A DNA stretch of 64,000 bases from an uncultured Flavobacteriaceae bacterium (GCA_913045325.1 CAJWPZ010000002.1:109108-173107); one strand, 5' to 3'. Positions 1 through 9,022 are shown, numbered from the stretch's first letter. The notes: generated by a model not told the origin, from the sequence alone. Program-made: numbers and translations.

Positions 1-1110
1 AGGTGATGTATGTTGTATAATAGGTAACATCGTATCATTTAAGGTACTTGTTTTAATTTTCTTGGTACGGTTTTGATACACCTCAACGGCTGTTTCTATG
101 GCCTTATAAATACGCTGCTTATTGAGTACAGACATAAAGACAATGGGCACATCTGTATAAGGCTCACATTGTTTTTTTATGTACTTCTCAAAATCATTAG
201 CGCTTTGATTGTCTTTTTCTATTAAATCCCACTTGTTTGCCAAAATAACAACCCCTTTATTGTTTCTATGGGCAAGCCAAAAGATGTTTTGCACCTGTCC
301 ATCAAAACCACGAGAGGCGTCAAACACTAGTATAATAACATCACAATGCTCAATGGCTCTCACACTTCGCATTACAGAATAAAACTCTAAATCTTCTTTT
401 ACTTTACTCTTTTTACGGATACCTGCGGTATCAACCAAATTAAACTCAAAACCAAAGCGTTTGTATCTTGTATCGATACTATCTCTAGTTGTTCCAGCAA
501 TATCAGTAACAATATATCTGTCTTCACCAATTAAGGAATTGATAAAAGAAGACTTTCCTGCATTTGGACGTCCCACTACAGCAAATCTTGGCAAAGTTTC
601 CTCATCAGCTTCAACAGCCTCTGGAAGCGCCTTTACTAAATCATCGAGTAAATCTCCAGTTCCACTTCCATTAATACTTGAAATAGTATAAAAACGCTCA
701 AAACCTAGAGAATAAAACTCTACAGCATCTTGAGCTCTTTTTGAGTTGTCTACTTTATTTATGGCTAGAAAAACAGGCTTTCTACTTTTTCTCAGAAGTT
801 GCGCTACATCTTCATCCATCCCCGTAACACCACTCTCTACCTCCACCATAAATATGATGGCATCTGCCTCATCAATGGCAAGTTCTACTTGCTTATCAAT
901 CTCGGCTTCAAAGATATCATCACTACCAACAACGTATCCTCCTGTGTCGATGAGTGAAAACTCTTTACCGTTCCAGTCACTCTTCCCGTAATGGCGATCT
1001 CTAGTAACACCACTTACGGCATCTACAATAGCCTCCCGGCGTTGTATTAATCTATTAAAAAATGTAGACTTCCCTACGTTTGGACGTCCTACAATAGCAA
1101 CAATACTCAT
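1..1110 (-). CDS. der: Ribosome-assembly GTPase Der (EngA), 3' part beyond window
   Basis: Double-Era-like GTPase needed for maturation of the 50S ribosomal subunit. The minus strand reads from ATG at 1110 and stays open to base 1, giving 370 codons of a protein usually about 435 aa, so the C-terminal KH-like end is cut by the window edge. The N-terminus is MSIVAIVGRPNVGKSTFF, with the P-loop of the first G domain, followed by a TRDRHYG switch-like segment. The last visible residues (MLPIIQHTSP) fit the start of the C-terminal KH-like domain. It lies about 100 nt downstream of era on the same strand, so two ribosome-biogenesis GTPases sit in tandem. Family identity is clear from the motifs; only the end of the gene is unseen. 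Confidence 0.95.
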   Translation of the reverse strand, partial: MSIVAIVGRPNVGKSTFFNRLIQRREAIVDAVSGVTRDRHYGKSDWNGKEFSLIDTGGYVVGSDDIFEAEIDKQVELAIDEADAIIFMVEVESGVTGMDEDVAQLLRKSRKPVFLAINKVDNSKRAQDAVEFYSLGFERFYTISSINGSGTGDLLDDLVKALPEAVEADEETLPRFAVVGRPNAGKSSFINSLIGEDRYIVTDIAGTTRDSIDTRYKRFGFEFNLVDTAGIRKKSKVKEDLEFYSVMRSVRAIEHCDVIILVFDASRGFDGQVQNIFWLAHRNNKGVVILANKWDLIEKDNQSANDFEKYIKKQCEPYTDVPIVFMSVLNKQRIYKAIETAVEVYQNRTKKIKTSTLNDTMLPIIQHTSP

Positions 1111-1213
1111 AGTTTCTGAAATTTTTTGGTCTGCAAAAATACTCTTTTAGATTTGATATTAGGCAGGAAGCATAGAGTCTTTATTTCCTTGGTATTTTGT
1201 AGTTTAAAAATTA

Positions 1214-2104
1214 CTAGCCGTTATAGCCGAACCTGCGTAATTGCCTGTCATTATTACGCCAGTTTTTATTGACTTTTACATAGGTTTCTAGATGTATTTG
1301 CTTTCCAAAGAACTTCTCTAAATCTTTTCTAGACTCAATTCCTATCCGCTTTATAGCTTCACCCTTATGGCCAATAATGATTCCTTTTTGAGAATCACGC
1401 TCTACCATAATTACGGCCCGTATTCTTATAATATCTTCGTCTTCAAAAAACTCCTCTGTTTCTATCTCTACGCTATAAGGGATTTCTTTTTTATAGTGCA
1501 TCAGGATTTTCTCTCTGATAGTCTCGTTTACAAAAAAACGTTCAGGCTTATCTGTTAGTTGGTCTTTAGGATAAAATGCTGGAGATTGTGGCAATAAATC
1601 AATAATGCGTTTAAAAACCTCTGTAACTCCAAAGTTTTCTAGGGCAGAGATTGCAAAAATCTCTGCATTTGGCACTTTTTCTTGCCACAGGGTCATGGCC
1701 TCTTTTAGCAAGGTCTCGTCTCCTTTATCTATCTTATTTATAAGCAGTAAAACAGGGATTTTACTATTTGTTATTTTACTGAAAAAAGCCGCGTCTTTTA
1801 ACTCTTTCTCGCCAAGTTCTACGATATACAATAAGACATCTGCATCATCAAAAGCAGATTTCACAAAACCCATCATACTTTCCTGGAGTTGGTATGCAGG
1901 CTTTATGATACCAGGGGTATCACTTAGCAGCATCTGGAAATCATCTCCATTTACAATTCCTAAAATTCTGTGGCGTGTGGTTTGTGCCTTAGAGGTAATA
2001 ATAGAGAGGCGTTCTCCTACAAAAGCGTTCATAAGGGTGCTTTTACCCACATTGGGATTACCAATGATATTTACAAAACCTGCTTTGTGTGGTGTATTTT
2101 CCAT
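1214..2104 (-). CDS. era: GTPase Era
   Basis: Era binds the 3' end of 16S rRNA and assists 30S assembly. The 296 aa length is typical. The G1 motif GNPNVGKST is near residue 15, G3 DTPG near 62, G4 NKID near 123 and a SAL G5-like motif near 153. The C-terminal KH type 2 domain carries GHKGEAIKRIG near residue 250. The start is the ATG at 2104, because the P-loop then sits at the usual distance from the N-terminus. A perfect TATCTTTG -7 box ends 4 nt before this ATG, so Era may be made from a nearly leaderless mRNA. It lies between galE and der on the same strand, with 37 nt to galE. Confidence 0.96.
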   Translation of the reverse strand: MENTPHKAGFVNIIGNPNVGKSTLMNAFVGERLSIITSKAQTTRHRILGIVNGDDFQMLLSDTPGIIKPAYQLQESMMGFVKSAFDDADVLLYIVELGEKELKDAAFFSKITNSKIPVLLLINKIDKGDETLLKEAMTLWQEKVPNAEIFAISALENFGVTEVFKRIIDLLPQSPAFYPKDQLTDKPERFFVNETIREKILMHYKKEIPYSVEIETEEFFEDEDIIRIRAVIMVERDSQKGIIIGHKGEAIKRIGIESRKDLEKFFGKQIHLETYVKVNKNWRNNDRQLRRFGYNG

Positions 2105-2108
2105 GGGG

Positions 2109-2116
2109 CAAAGATA
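2109..2116 (-). promoter_or_regulatory. -7 box for era (TATCTTTG)
   Basis: The minus strand reads TATCTTTG, a full match to the Bacteroidota TAnnTTTG -7 element, four bases upstream of the era ATG. No well-placed TTG -33 element was found, so the call rests on the -7 box and its position in the 37-nt galE-era gap. Confidence 0.5.
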
Positions 2117-2141
2117 GCTACAAAAAAGGAAGCGTGTTGAT

Positions 2142-3155
2142 TTACAATTGTTTTTGTTCCCAGTTCCAGGCAGACAATAAGGCCTGCTCTAAAGTACGCT
2201 CAGCCTTCCAACCCAGTACATTATTTGCCTTGGTGGTATCTGCAAAAGCCTGTACAACATCACCCTCTCGCTTATCTACAATTTTATAGTTTAATTTTTT
2301 TCCTGTAACAGTTTCAAAGGCAGTAATTACCTCCAAGACAGAAGATCCCTTTCCTGTACCAACATTGTAAAAATCAAAGTTAGTTGCTTGGCCATTTTCA
2401 AGTAATTTTTTTAGGGCTGTAACATGAGCCTGTGCCAAATCTACCACATGAATATAATCTCTAATTGCAGTTCCATCTGGGGTTGGGTAATCATCACCAA
2501 AAACAGATAACTGTGCTCGTTGGCCTGTTGCTGTTTGTGTTATATAAGGCACCAGATTTTGAGGAACTCCAATAGGCAGCTCTCCAATTAGTGCACTTTG
2601 GTGAGCTCCAATTGGATTAAAGTAACGCAAGGCTGTAGCTTTAATATTTGGGCACACTTTGCAGGTGTCCTGTATAATCTCTTCTCCAATTTGTTTGGTA
2701 TTTCCGTAAGGAGATTCTGCTTTTTTGATAGCTGCAGTCTCTGTAATTGGCATCTGGTCTGCTTGTCCATAAACCGTACAAGAGGAACTGAAAATAAAAG
2801 AAGCCTGCTCTTTTTTTTGTAATTCTTGTAATAGATATACTAAAGTACCAATGTTGTTTTCATAATATAATAAAGGATTCTCTACACTCTCCCCAACTGC
2901 CTTAGATGCGGCAAAATGGATTACTCCCTGTATATCATCATACTTTTTGAAAAAACCAGTTACTGCAGATTTCTCTCTTAAATCTAACTGCTCAAAGGCT
3001 GGGGTAATACCTGTGATGGAAACTATACCATCCAACACTTTAATGTCTGAATTTGATAAATTGTCTATAATAACAACATCAAAACCCTCTTCCTGCAATC
3101 TAACCACAACATGAGAACCAATAAAACCTAAACCACCTGTAACAAGTATCTTCAT
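2142..3155 (-). CDS. galE: UDP-glucose 4-epimerase
   Basis: NAD-dependent short-chain dehydrogenase/reductase that interconverts UDP-glucose and UDP-galactose, supplying sugars for surface polysaccharides. The 337 aa length is standard. The N-terminal Rossmann motif is GGLGFIGSH (residues 7-15) and NLSNS follows the second strand. The catalytic triad is visible as a serine in FSSSCTVYG and the YGNTK (YxxxK) motif near residue 150. The C-terminal half has the RYFNPIGAH and YNVGTGKGSS blocks typical of GalE. The start is ATG at 3155. It shares the strand with era and der but probably not their promoter, since era has its own -7 box. Confidence 0.94.
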   Translation of the reverse strand: MKILVTGGLGFIGSHVVVRLQEEGFDVVIIDNLSNSDIKVLDGIVSITGITPAFEQLDLREKSAVTGFFKKYDDIQGVIHFAASKAVGESVENPLLYYENNIGTLVYLLQELQKKEQASFIFSSSCTVYGQADQMPITETAAIKKAESPYGNTKQIGEEIIQDTCKVCPNIKATALRYFNPIGAHQSALIGELPIGVPQNLVPYITQTATGQRAQLSVFGDDYPTPDGTAIRDYIHVVDLAQAHVTALKKLLENGQATNFDFYNVGTGKGSSVLEVITAFETVTGKKLNYKIVDKREGDVVQAFADTTKANNVLGWKAERTLEQALLSAWNWEQKQL

Positions 3156-3389
3156 TTGTATAACATTTAATTTTATACAAATATATTGATATTTCTATTT
3201 CAAAAGTCTAATAAAGGCCTATGAAGTTGAAATAAAATTAGGCTGTAAGAAAGATTAAATCTTGTAAAAAAGAGATAGGATAGGTATTTAAAATTAGGTA
3301 TTTTTACCCTTAGATACCACATTAGTAATGCTTTGTTTTTGGTATAAACTAAAAAGAATATAAGCACCATCATTACCTGAACAAAAGAT

Positions 3390-3893
3390 ATGATCACAAT
3401 AATAGCAGCCGCTGGCCAAAATAATGAACTTGGTAAAGACAATGATTTAATTTGGCACTTGCCAGATGACTTTAAACGCTTTAAAGCCCTAACTACGGGG
3501 CACTATATTATTATGGGACGCAAAACTTTTGAGTCTTTTCCAAAGCCCTTGCCCAACAGAACACATATAATTATCACAAGGGATAAAACCTACCTTCCAA
3601 AAGTTGGGCCAGATCAAGAACAAAATATCATTGTAGTGCATTCTTTAGACCAGGCTTTAGTAAAAGCTGCTTCACAACAAAAAATATTTATTATTGGCGG
3701 AGGAGAGATTTATAATATATCTATGCAGGTGGCAGATAGCATAGAGCTCACCAGGGTACACGGCAAGTTTGAAGCAGATACTTTTTTTCCAGAAATTGAC
3801 ACAAGCCGATGGCAAAAAACCTCAGATATACACCATGATATAGATGAGAAACATCTACATGCTTTTTCCTATGAAACATGGGAACGCTTGTAA
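3390..3893 (+). CDS. folA: Dihydrofolate reductase
   Basis: Reduces dihydrofolate to tetrahydrofolate with NADPH, feeding thymidylate, purine and methionine synthesis. The 167 aa length is normal. The N-terminus MITIIAAAGQNNELGKDNDL gives the usual first strand and Met20-like loop, WHLPDDFKRFK carries the acidic active-site residue, and IIMGRKTFES is the NADPH-binding block. FIIGGGEIY near residue 100 is the second conserved cofactor motif. The start is ATG at 3390. The gene is divergent from galE, with about 230 nt between them, and is followed 64 nt later by fabD, probably co-transcribed. Confidence 0.95.
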   Translation: MITIIAAAGQNNELGKDNDLIWHLPDDFKRFKALTTGHYIIMGRKTFESFPKPLPNRTHIIITRDKTYLPKVGPDQEQNIIVVHSLDQALVKAASQQKIFIIGGGEIYNISMQVADSIELTRVHGKFEADTFFPEIDTSRWQKTSDIHHDIDEKHLHAFSYETWERL

Positions 3894-3957
3894 ATACAGA
3901 TGTAGAAAAACTAAATAATAATATTACTTTTACAACATATACTATACAAACTCAATT

Positions 3958-4839
3958 ATGAAAGCATATATATTTCCAGGACAAGGTGCTCAGTTTACAG
4001 GAATGGGCCTTGAGCTATACCAAAACTCTGCACGTGCTAAAGCGCTTTTTGAAAAGGCAAATCAAACCCTTGGTTTTGAAATTACTAAAATCATGTTTGA
4101 GGGCACCCCAGAGCAGCTCAAACAAACAAAAGTAACCCAACCAGCAATTTTCTTGCACTCTACTATTACTGCAGAAGTTATGGGAGCTAGTTTTGCCCCA
4201 GATATGGTAGCTGGTCACTCTTTAGGTGAAATATCTGCACTTGTTGCCAATAAGACACTTGCCTTTACAGACGCCCTGCAATTGGTGTATAAAAGAGCAC
4301 TTGCCATGCAAAAAGCATGTGAGGCAGCACCCTCAACTATGGCGGCTGTTCTAGGTCTTGAAAATACAGTTGTAGAAGATATTTGCGCCTTGCAATCTGG
4401 AATTGTTGTTGCTGCAAATTACAACTGCCCAGGACAATTGGTTATTAGTGGCGAGATAGAGGCCGTTAATAATGCTTGTGAAGCTCTAAAAGAAGCAGGT
4501 GCAAGACGTGCTTTGTTACTGCCTGTTGGCGGAGCCTTTCATAGCCCACTTATGGAGCCTGCTAGAGAAGAATTAGCCGCTGCTATAAAGGCTACCCATT
4601 TTGCAAGCCCAAGCTGCCCTATTTATCAAAACGTGTGTGCAACAGGGGTTACAGATGCAGCAGAAATTCAAAAAAACTTAATTGCACAACTTACAGCTCC
4701 TGTTAAATGGTCCCAAAGCATGCAAAACATGATTGCTGATGGAGCATCTCATTTTACCGAAATAGGCCCGGGTAATGTCTTACAAGGATTGATGCGCAAA
4801 ATAGATAGAAGCGTAGCGGCATCAAAGGGAGAAATTTAA
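3958..4839 (+). CDS. fabD: Malonyl-CoA:ACP transacylase
   Basis: Loads malonate from CoA onto acyl carrier protein for fatty acid elongation. The 293 aa length is typical. FPGQGAQ begins at residue 6; the nucleophile motif GHSLGE places the catalytic serine at residue 88; and GGAFHSPLM near residue 190 supplies the catalytic histidine. QTKVTQPAIF near residue 56 is also family-typical. The start is ATG at 3958. It follows folA on the same strand and is closed by a strong hairpin at 4861-4890. Confidence 0.95.
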   Translation: MKAYIFPGQGAQFTGMGLELYQNSARAKALFEKANQTLGFEITKIMFEGTPEQLKQTKVTQPAIFLHSTITAEVMGASFAPDMVAGHSLGEISALVANKTLAFTDALQLVYKRALAMQKACEAAPSTMAAVLGLENTVVEDICALQSGIVVAANYNCPGQLVISGEIEAVNNACEALKEAGARRALLLPVGGAFHSPLMEPAREELAAAIKATHFASPSCPIYQNVCATGVTDAAEIQKNLIAQLTAPVKWSQSMQNMIADGASHFTEIGPGNVLQGLMRKIDRSVAASKGEI

Positions 4840-4860
4840 TTTTAAAAACAACTACATAAA

Positions 4861-4890
4861 AAAAGAGACTGCTTGAAAGCAGTCTCTTTT
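4861..4890. terminator. Bidirectional intrinsic terminator, fabD / aminotransferase
   Basis: A perfect 12-bp inverted repeat (AAAAGAGACTGC / GCAGTCTCTTTT) with a 6-nt centre lies between two convergent genes. U-tracts follow on both strands, so it can end fabD on the plus strand and the aminotransferase on the minus strand. Confidence 0.9.
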
Positions 4891-4910
4891 TTAGTTTGAT
4901 AATAGTAAAT

Positions 4911-6041
4911 CTAATCTGTAATAAAATCAATCACGGTTTTAGTAATAAAGGCAATTTGCTCATCATCAAGCTCTGTATGCATGGGAAGCGAAATAACAGA
5001 GCTACACAAATCTTCCGTTACAGGAAAATCGCCTTTCTTATATCTAGCGTCCAAATATGCTTTTTGGAGGTGTAAAGGAATTGGATAATAAATACCACTT
5101 GGAATATTGTTTTGAGTCAAATGTTCTCGGAGCGCATCCCTATCTACACCATTCAATTTGAGTGTATATTGATGAAAAACATGATTTGAATATTCTGATC
5201 TTACAGGAATAGTTAATTTTGGATGTTCCTTAAATTTGGTGTCGTATTTTTGGGCAGCTAAAATTCTTGCCTTATTATAGGTGTCCAACTTTCTTAATTT
5301 TATTCTCAAAATTGCAGCTTGAATACTATCTAATCTTGAATTCACTCCAACTTCATCATGGATATACTGTACCGATTGTCCATGGTTTGCAACTTTTCTA
5401 ATTTTGGAAGCCAGGTCATCATCGTTGGTGAAAATTGCACCACCGTCTCCATAACATCCTAAGTTTTTGGAAGGAAAAAAAGAGGTGCATCCAACAGTGC
5501 CAATGGTTCCAGCTTTTTTTGTAGAACCATCATTGCACTTATAATGTGCGCCAATAGCTTGAGCGGTATCCTCAATTACAAACAAATTATGCTTTTTTGC
5601 TAATTTTAATATCGCATCCATATTAGCACATTGACCAAATAAATGAACTGGAACTATAGCTCTAGTCTTTGGGGTAATTGCCTTCTCTATAGCATTAATA
5701 TCAATGTCAAAGGTATCTGGCAACACATCTACCAGTACTGGAGTTAAGTTTAATAAGGCAATAACCTCTGCAGTTGCCACATATGTAAAGTCTGCAGTAA
5801 TAACCTCATCTCCAGGCTTAAGACCCAACCCCATCATAGCGATTTGCAAGGCATCTGTACCGTTAGCACAAGGAATAACATGTTTAACCCCTAGGTATGT
5901 TTCTAATTCTTTTTGAAATTCTTTTACCTGTGGTCCATTTATAAATGCGGTATTATCAATAACATCTTGGATAGAGGTATTTACACTATCTTTTATTGCT
6001 GCGTGTTGATTTTTAAGGTCAACCATTTGTATTTTTCTCAT
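4911..6041 (-). CDS. DegT/DnrJ/EryC1/StrS family sugar aminotransferase
   Basis: PLP-dependent aminotransferase of the nucleotide-sugar type, expected to convert a keto-sugar nucleotide to an amino sugar for LPS O-antigen or other glycan. The visible signs are CANGTDALQIAMMGLGLKPGD (in pieces) near residue 60, the EDTAQAIGA block near residue 155 with the PLP-contacting aspartate, and FFPSKNLG near residue 185, where the lysine should form the Schiff base. The closest known types are the UDP-ketohexuronate aminotransferases WbpE/WlbE, but the substrate cannot be fixed from sequence. I place the start at ATG 6041 rather than a TTG at 6047. The neighbouring waaA fits a surface-sugar role. Confidence 0.88.
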   Translation of the reverse strand: MRKIQMVDLKNQHAAIKDSVNTSIQDVIDNTAFINGPQVKEFQKELETYLGVKHVIPCANGTDALQIAMMGLGLKPGDEVITADFTYVATAEVIALLNLTPVLVDVLPDTFDIDINAIEKAITPKTRAIVPVHLFGQCANMDAILKLAKKHNLFVIEDTAQAIGAHYKCNDGSTKKAGTIGTVGCTSFFPSKNLGCYGDGGAIFTNDDDLASKIRKVANHGQSVQYIHDEVGVNSRLDSIQAAILRIKLRKLDTYNKARILAAQKYDTKFKEHPKLTIPVRSEYSNHVFHQYTLKLNGVDRDALREHLTQNNIPSGIYYPIPLHLQKAYLDARYKKGDFPVTEDLCSSVISLPMHTELDDEQIAFITKTVIDFITD

Positions 6042-6254
6042 ACACAAAGCTTCTTATTATAGAATTAATTAAAATATTGTCTAAAACTGCGAAACAAATA
6101 GCCTTGACAGACTAGACATTTTTATAATGTAAAAATACAAAATTGCATGATATTAAAACCACTACAACACTCCTAGTTGAGTAATTGAGTTTAAGATATT
6201 TAATATCTACAGCACAGGTATATTGTAAAACTTCAATTTTGTATTTTTACACAC

Positions 6255-7514
6255 ATGAGTATACTTTACAACATACTGCTTTATATCACAATAGGTGTTT
6301 TATCTATAGCGCAGCATTTGAGTAAAAAACTGAAACTATTTATGGCGGGTAGAAAACAAACCTTCCAGATAATAGCACATGGTATTTCTCCAGAAGATAA
6401 AACGATTTGGTTTCACTGCGCTTCCTTAGGTGAGTATGAGCAAGGAGTTCCTGTAATACAATCACTAAGAACATCGCACCCCAATCACAAAATTGTTGTA
6501 AGCTTTTTCTCCCCTTCTGGCTATGAGAATAAAAAAAACACACCTCTTGCAGATGTTGTTGTTTACTTGCCTATGGATACCAAAAGCAACGCAAAAAAGT
6601 TTATAGACAAGGTACATCCTTCTCTTGTGTTTTTTGTGAAATATGAATTTTGGCCCAACTACTTAGTAGAACTAAAGCGCCAAGAAATAAAGACTCTTTT
6701 AATTTCAGGAGTTTTCAAAAAAGAGCAAATATTCTTTAAACCCTACGCAGGTTTTATGCGCAAGGCACTAGACAGCTTTGATCACTTTTTCTTGCAAGAC
6801 AAGCTTTCAAAAGAGTTATTAAAGACCATTGGCATCACAAACACAAGTGTTAGCGGAGACACTAGATTTGATAGAGTATCTCGTCAAATTGAGATGGACA
6901 ACACCTTAGATTTTATAGCCCATTTTAAAAAAGACCATGTATGTATTGTTTGCGGAAGTACTTGGGAGGAAGATCAAGACTTGCTGCTTGAGTATATAAA
7001 CCAAGCACCAAAGCAGATCAAATTTATCATTGCACCTCATGCCATAGATGCAGCTAAAATTTCAGCATTAAGGAAAAAGATGAATAAGCAAAGCGTTTTA
7101 TACTCTCAAAGCATCGCTAAAGGAAATACAGACAACATTGAAACGGCACACGTTTTTATTATTGACACTATAGGTTTACTAGCCAAAATATACAGTTATG
7201 CAGATATTGTATACGTTGGAGGAGGCGCAGGAAATAAAGGCTTGCACAACATATTAGAGCCTGCAACTTTTGGGGTACCTATTGTAATTGGTAAAAATTA
7301 TAACAATTTCCCTGAAGCAGTGAAATTAAGATCATTGGCTGGGCTATTCTCTGCAGAAAATAGCACTGAGTGCAAAACCATACTCACTAAATTGGTAGAA
7401 GATTCAAATTTTAGAAATAAAACAGGAATGATATGCGGGCATTTTGTGGATAGTAATACTGGGGCAACAAAAACAATAACAGCGTATCTTAAAAGTAAAA
7501 ACCTACCCTTATAG
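6255..7514 (+). CDS. waaA: 3-deoxy-D-manno-octulosonic acid (Kdo) transferase
   Basis: Transfers Kdo from CMP-Kdo to lipid A at the inner membrane, an essential inner-core step in LPS. The 419 aa protein begins with a membrane anchor (LYNILLYITIGVLSIAQ). WFHCASLGEYEQG near residue 51 carries the family's catalytic glutamate. SFFSPSGYE follows, then FVKYEFWPN near residue 125, VSGDTRFDR near residue 210 and a C-terminal GT-B nucleotide-sugar site (GGGAGNKGLHNILEPATFG). The start is ATG at 6255, preceded by a TATTTTTA -7-like sequence. Its TAG stop directly abuts the stop of the convergent DUF2461 gene. Confidence 0.95.
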   Translation: MSILYNILLYITIGVLSIAQHLSKKLKLFMAGRKQTFQIIAHGISPEDKTIWFHCASLGEYEQGVPVIQSLRTSHPNHKIVVSFFSPSGYENKKNTPLADVVVYLPMDTKSNAKKFIDKVHPSLVFFVKYEFWPNYLVELKRQEIKTLLISGVFKKEQIFFKPYAGFMRKALDSFDHFFLQDKLSKELLKTIGITNTSVSGDTRFDRVSRQIEMDNTLDFIAHFKKDHVCIVCGSTWEEDQDLLLEYINQAPKQIKFIIAPHAIDAAKISALRKKMNKQSVLYSQSIAKGNTDNIETAHVFIIDTIGLLAKIYSYADIVYVGGGAGNKGLHNILEPATFGVPIVIGKNYNNFPEAVKLRSLAGLFSAENSTECKTILTKLVEDSNFRNKTGMICGHFVDSNTGATKTITAYLKSKNLPL

Positions 7515-8168
7515 CTATACCGTTACAGCATTATTTAAATACCTTCTAAAAGGCAGTAACTCCAAATAAAGCGCAACTACTCTTTGGTTAAAATCTGGCG
7601 CTAAGACCTCTTGTTTTGTAAAGGTCTTTCCTGCCGCAAATGACTTTCTTCTTAAGAGCTTGATGTATTGATGATCTCTCGGGTATCCCTTTGGAGCATT
7701 CTTTAAGGACTCCCCTGGCAATAAATCTCCAAAGGTTGCTTTAAAAGACTTCTTGTTTAAAATTTGTGTTAGCTCCTGGCCGTTATAATCAATGGCTTCC
7801 CTAATACTTTTTAACACCTTTGAAGAAGGATGCCAGTACCCTGCGCCAATAAAGTTCTCTTTCTCGCCAATGTGTATGTAAAAATCTCCTTGTTTAGTGA
7901 TTTGATCTAAACCAGCACCAAAATGATTTTTATACACCGGCTTTAAGGGCTGAAACATCAAATTGTTGTTAATACGGTTAATGGCTTTTTTACCGGGTGT
8001 ATCAAAATAGTCTGGATCAATGCCTGCCAATTCTTGATTCATAGCTTCTAGCCAAGCAATATAAAAATCTCGAACCCTATGGTATTGTTTTCGGTTGGAG
8101 TCCATCCATTCTTTGGAGTTATTTTGCCCAAGGGCAGCAAGAAACTCATAAAGGTTCTCAAAACTCAT
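7515..8168 (-). CDS. DUF2461 (TIGR02453) family protein
   Basis: Soluble protein of a widespread family without a settled function. The 217 aa protein shows the usual blocks: FLAALGQNNSKEWMDSN at the N-terminus, RINNNLMFQPLKPVYKNHFG near residue 70 (family RDxRFxxDKxPYK region, here divergent), FYIHIGEKENFIGAGYW near residue 97 and GYPRDHQYIKLLRRKSF near residue 160. The start is ATG at 8168; an upstream TTG in frame at 8174 is less likely. It begins 11 nt after the LexA-like repressor gene, so the two are probably one transcript. Whether it is damage-related through that repressor is only a guess. Confidence 0.85.
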   Translation of the reverse strand: MSFENLYEFLAALGQNNSKEWMDSNRKQYHRVRDFYIAWLEAMNQELAGIDPDYFDTPGKKAINRINNNLMFQPLKPVYKNHFGAGLDQITKQGDFYIHIGEKENFIGAGYWHPSSKVLKSIREAIDYNGQELTQILNKKSFKATFGDLLPGESLKNAPKGYPRDHQYIKLLRRKSFAAGKTFTKQEVLAPDFNQRVVALYLELLPFRRYLNNAVTV

Positions 8169-8179
8169 GGTCAAAAAAA

Positions 8180-8950
8180 TTAAGCGTTTAAACTATTAAT
8201 TTGCCCCTTCAATTCTTCCATAGATTGTTGTAACTCCCTGAGTAAAGAACTCTCACTTGGCTCATCAATACCAAAGGTAAGTTTGCTGTTAACAAGCCAA
8301 AGCTCTTGAATATTTTTAACAGCAACTTCTATTGGAATGTATTCTGGGTTTAACGAAATTAACCGAACCCGATCTGGAGCACTTGGTACTTTTTGTAATT
8401 TTTTCACCAAGACAGAGTCATGCAGCACTACAATATAAATTTTGCTATCACTGGCCTCTGTTATACTTGGTACCGCTTTACCAAGAACCCACTCATTGGG
8501 TCTTATACTTGGCAACATACTATCTCCCTCTACTTGAAAACCTCTGTAAGTTGCATTTCTGTATTGGGGAAGAGGTATATTAAATGCAGGTAAGGTTTCA
8601 TACCATTCTACATCTTGAACATTATGAGGATATCCTGCAGCTGCTTTTTGATTCACCAAAGCGATGGTATCATTTTGATCTACATCAAGGGTGATTACCT
8701 TTGGGCTTACATCACCTCCATTGATATTGACAATCTTATTGTAACTTTCTCCAAACAACCACAAAGGGTTTATATTAAATTGACGTAAAAGCTCCATAAC
8801 CACCTTCCCAGATAATTTTGTTTTACCTCTTTCTATATCTGCTGTAGTAGCACCAATACCTAGAATTTCAGCAAAGTATTGCTGGGTATGATTGAGTTCT
8901 TCACGTACTTTTTTAAACCGTCTGGCTTCTATAGATAATTTTGTGTCCAT
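8180..8950 (-). CDS. LexA/CI-like repressor (HTH plus S24 self-cleaving peptidase)
   Basis: Predicted autoregulated transcription repressor. With the start at ATG 8950 (256 aa) the N-terminus is an XRE-type helix-turn-helix (residues about 7-60, RFKKVREELN...FAEILGIGATTADIERGK). The C-terminal half is an S24 peptidase. AAAGY (residues 103-107) holds a likely Ala105-Gly106 cleavage site, EGDSM holds nucleophile Ser144, and VLVKK holds general-base Lys183 or 184. These spacings resemble LexA. The frame is open upstream to 9061, but that stretch contains the promoter and operators and is not family-like. A short Glu/Leu-rich C-terminal tail (residues 230-256) could be a coiled coil. Canonical SOS control is possible but not shown. 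Confidence 0.88.
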   Translation of the reverse strand: MDTKLSIEARRFKKVREELNHTQQYFAEILGIGATTADIERGKTKLSGKVVMELLRQFNINPLWLFGESYNKIVNINGGDVSPKVITLDVDQNDTIALVNQKAAAGYPHNVQDVEWYETLPAFNIPLPQYRNATYRGFQVEGDSMLPSIRPNEWVLGKAVPSITEASDSKIYIVVLHDSVLVKKLQKVPSAPDRVRLISLNPEYIPIEVAVKNIQELWLVNSKLTFGIDEPSESSLLRELQQSMEELKGQINSLNA

Positions 8951-8953
8951 ATT

Positions 8954-8983
8954 CAAATATACATTTTTTTGGAATATATCCAA
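8954..8983 (-). promoter_or_regulatory. Promoter of the LexA-like repressor gene
   Basis: The minus strand shows TTG at 8983-8981, a 19-nt spacer and TATATTTG at 8961-8954, a near-ideal Bacteroidota -33/-7 promoter. The -7 box ends three bases before the ATG at 8950, so the transcript should start at or very near the start codon. Confidence 0.75.
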
Positions 8984-9022
8984 TATTTTATTCGGAAATC
9001 TTCCAAAAAAAGGAATATTTCC
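8971..9022. promoter_or_regulatory. Three tandem operator-like palindromes
   Basis: Three 11-bp sites of form GGAAnnnTTCC occur at 8971-8981 (GGAATATATCC), 8994-9004 (GGAAATCTTCC) and 9012-9022 (GGAATATTTCC); the second and third are perfect in their 4-bp arms and the first has one mismatch. Centres are 23 and 18 bp apart. The first lies inside the promoter spacer of the repressor gene, the position expected for autorepression. Confidence 0.6.

Noticed and set aside
1605..2117. 170-codon open frame antisense to era
   Set aside because: Lies wholly within the well-supported era gene on the other strand, with no family features; typical shadow frame, as are many other antisense frames of 60-130 codons in the window.
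3200..3442. 80-codon minus-strand frame between galE and folA
   Set aside because: Overlaps the start of folA and has no recognisable domain; the region is better read as promoter sequence.
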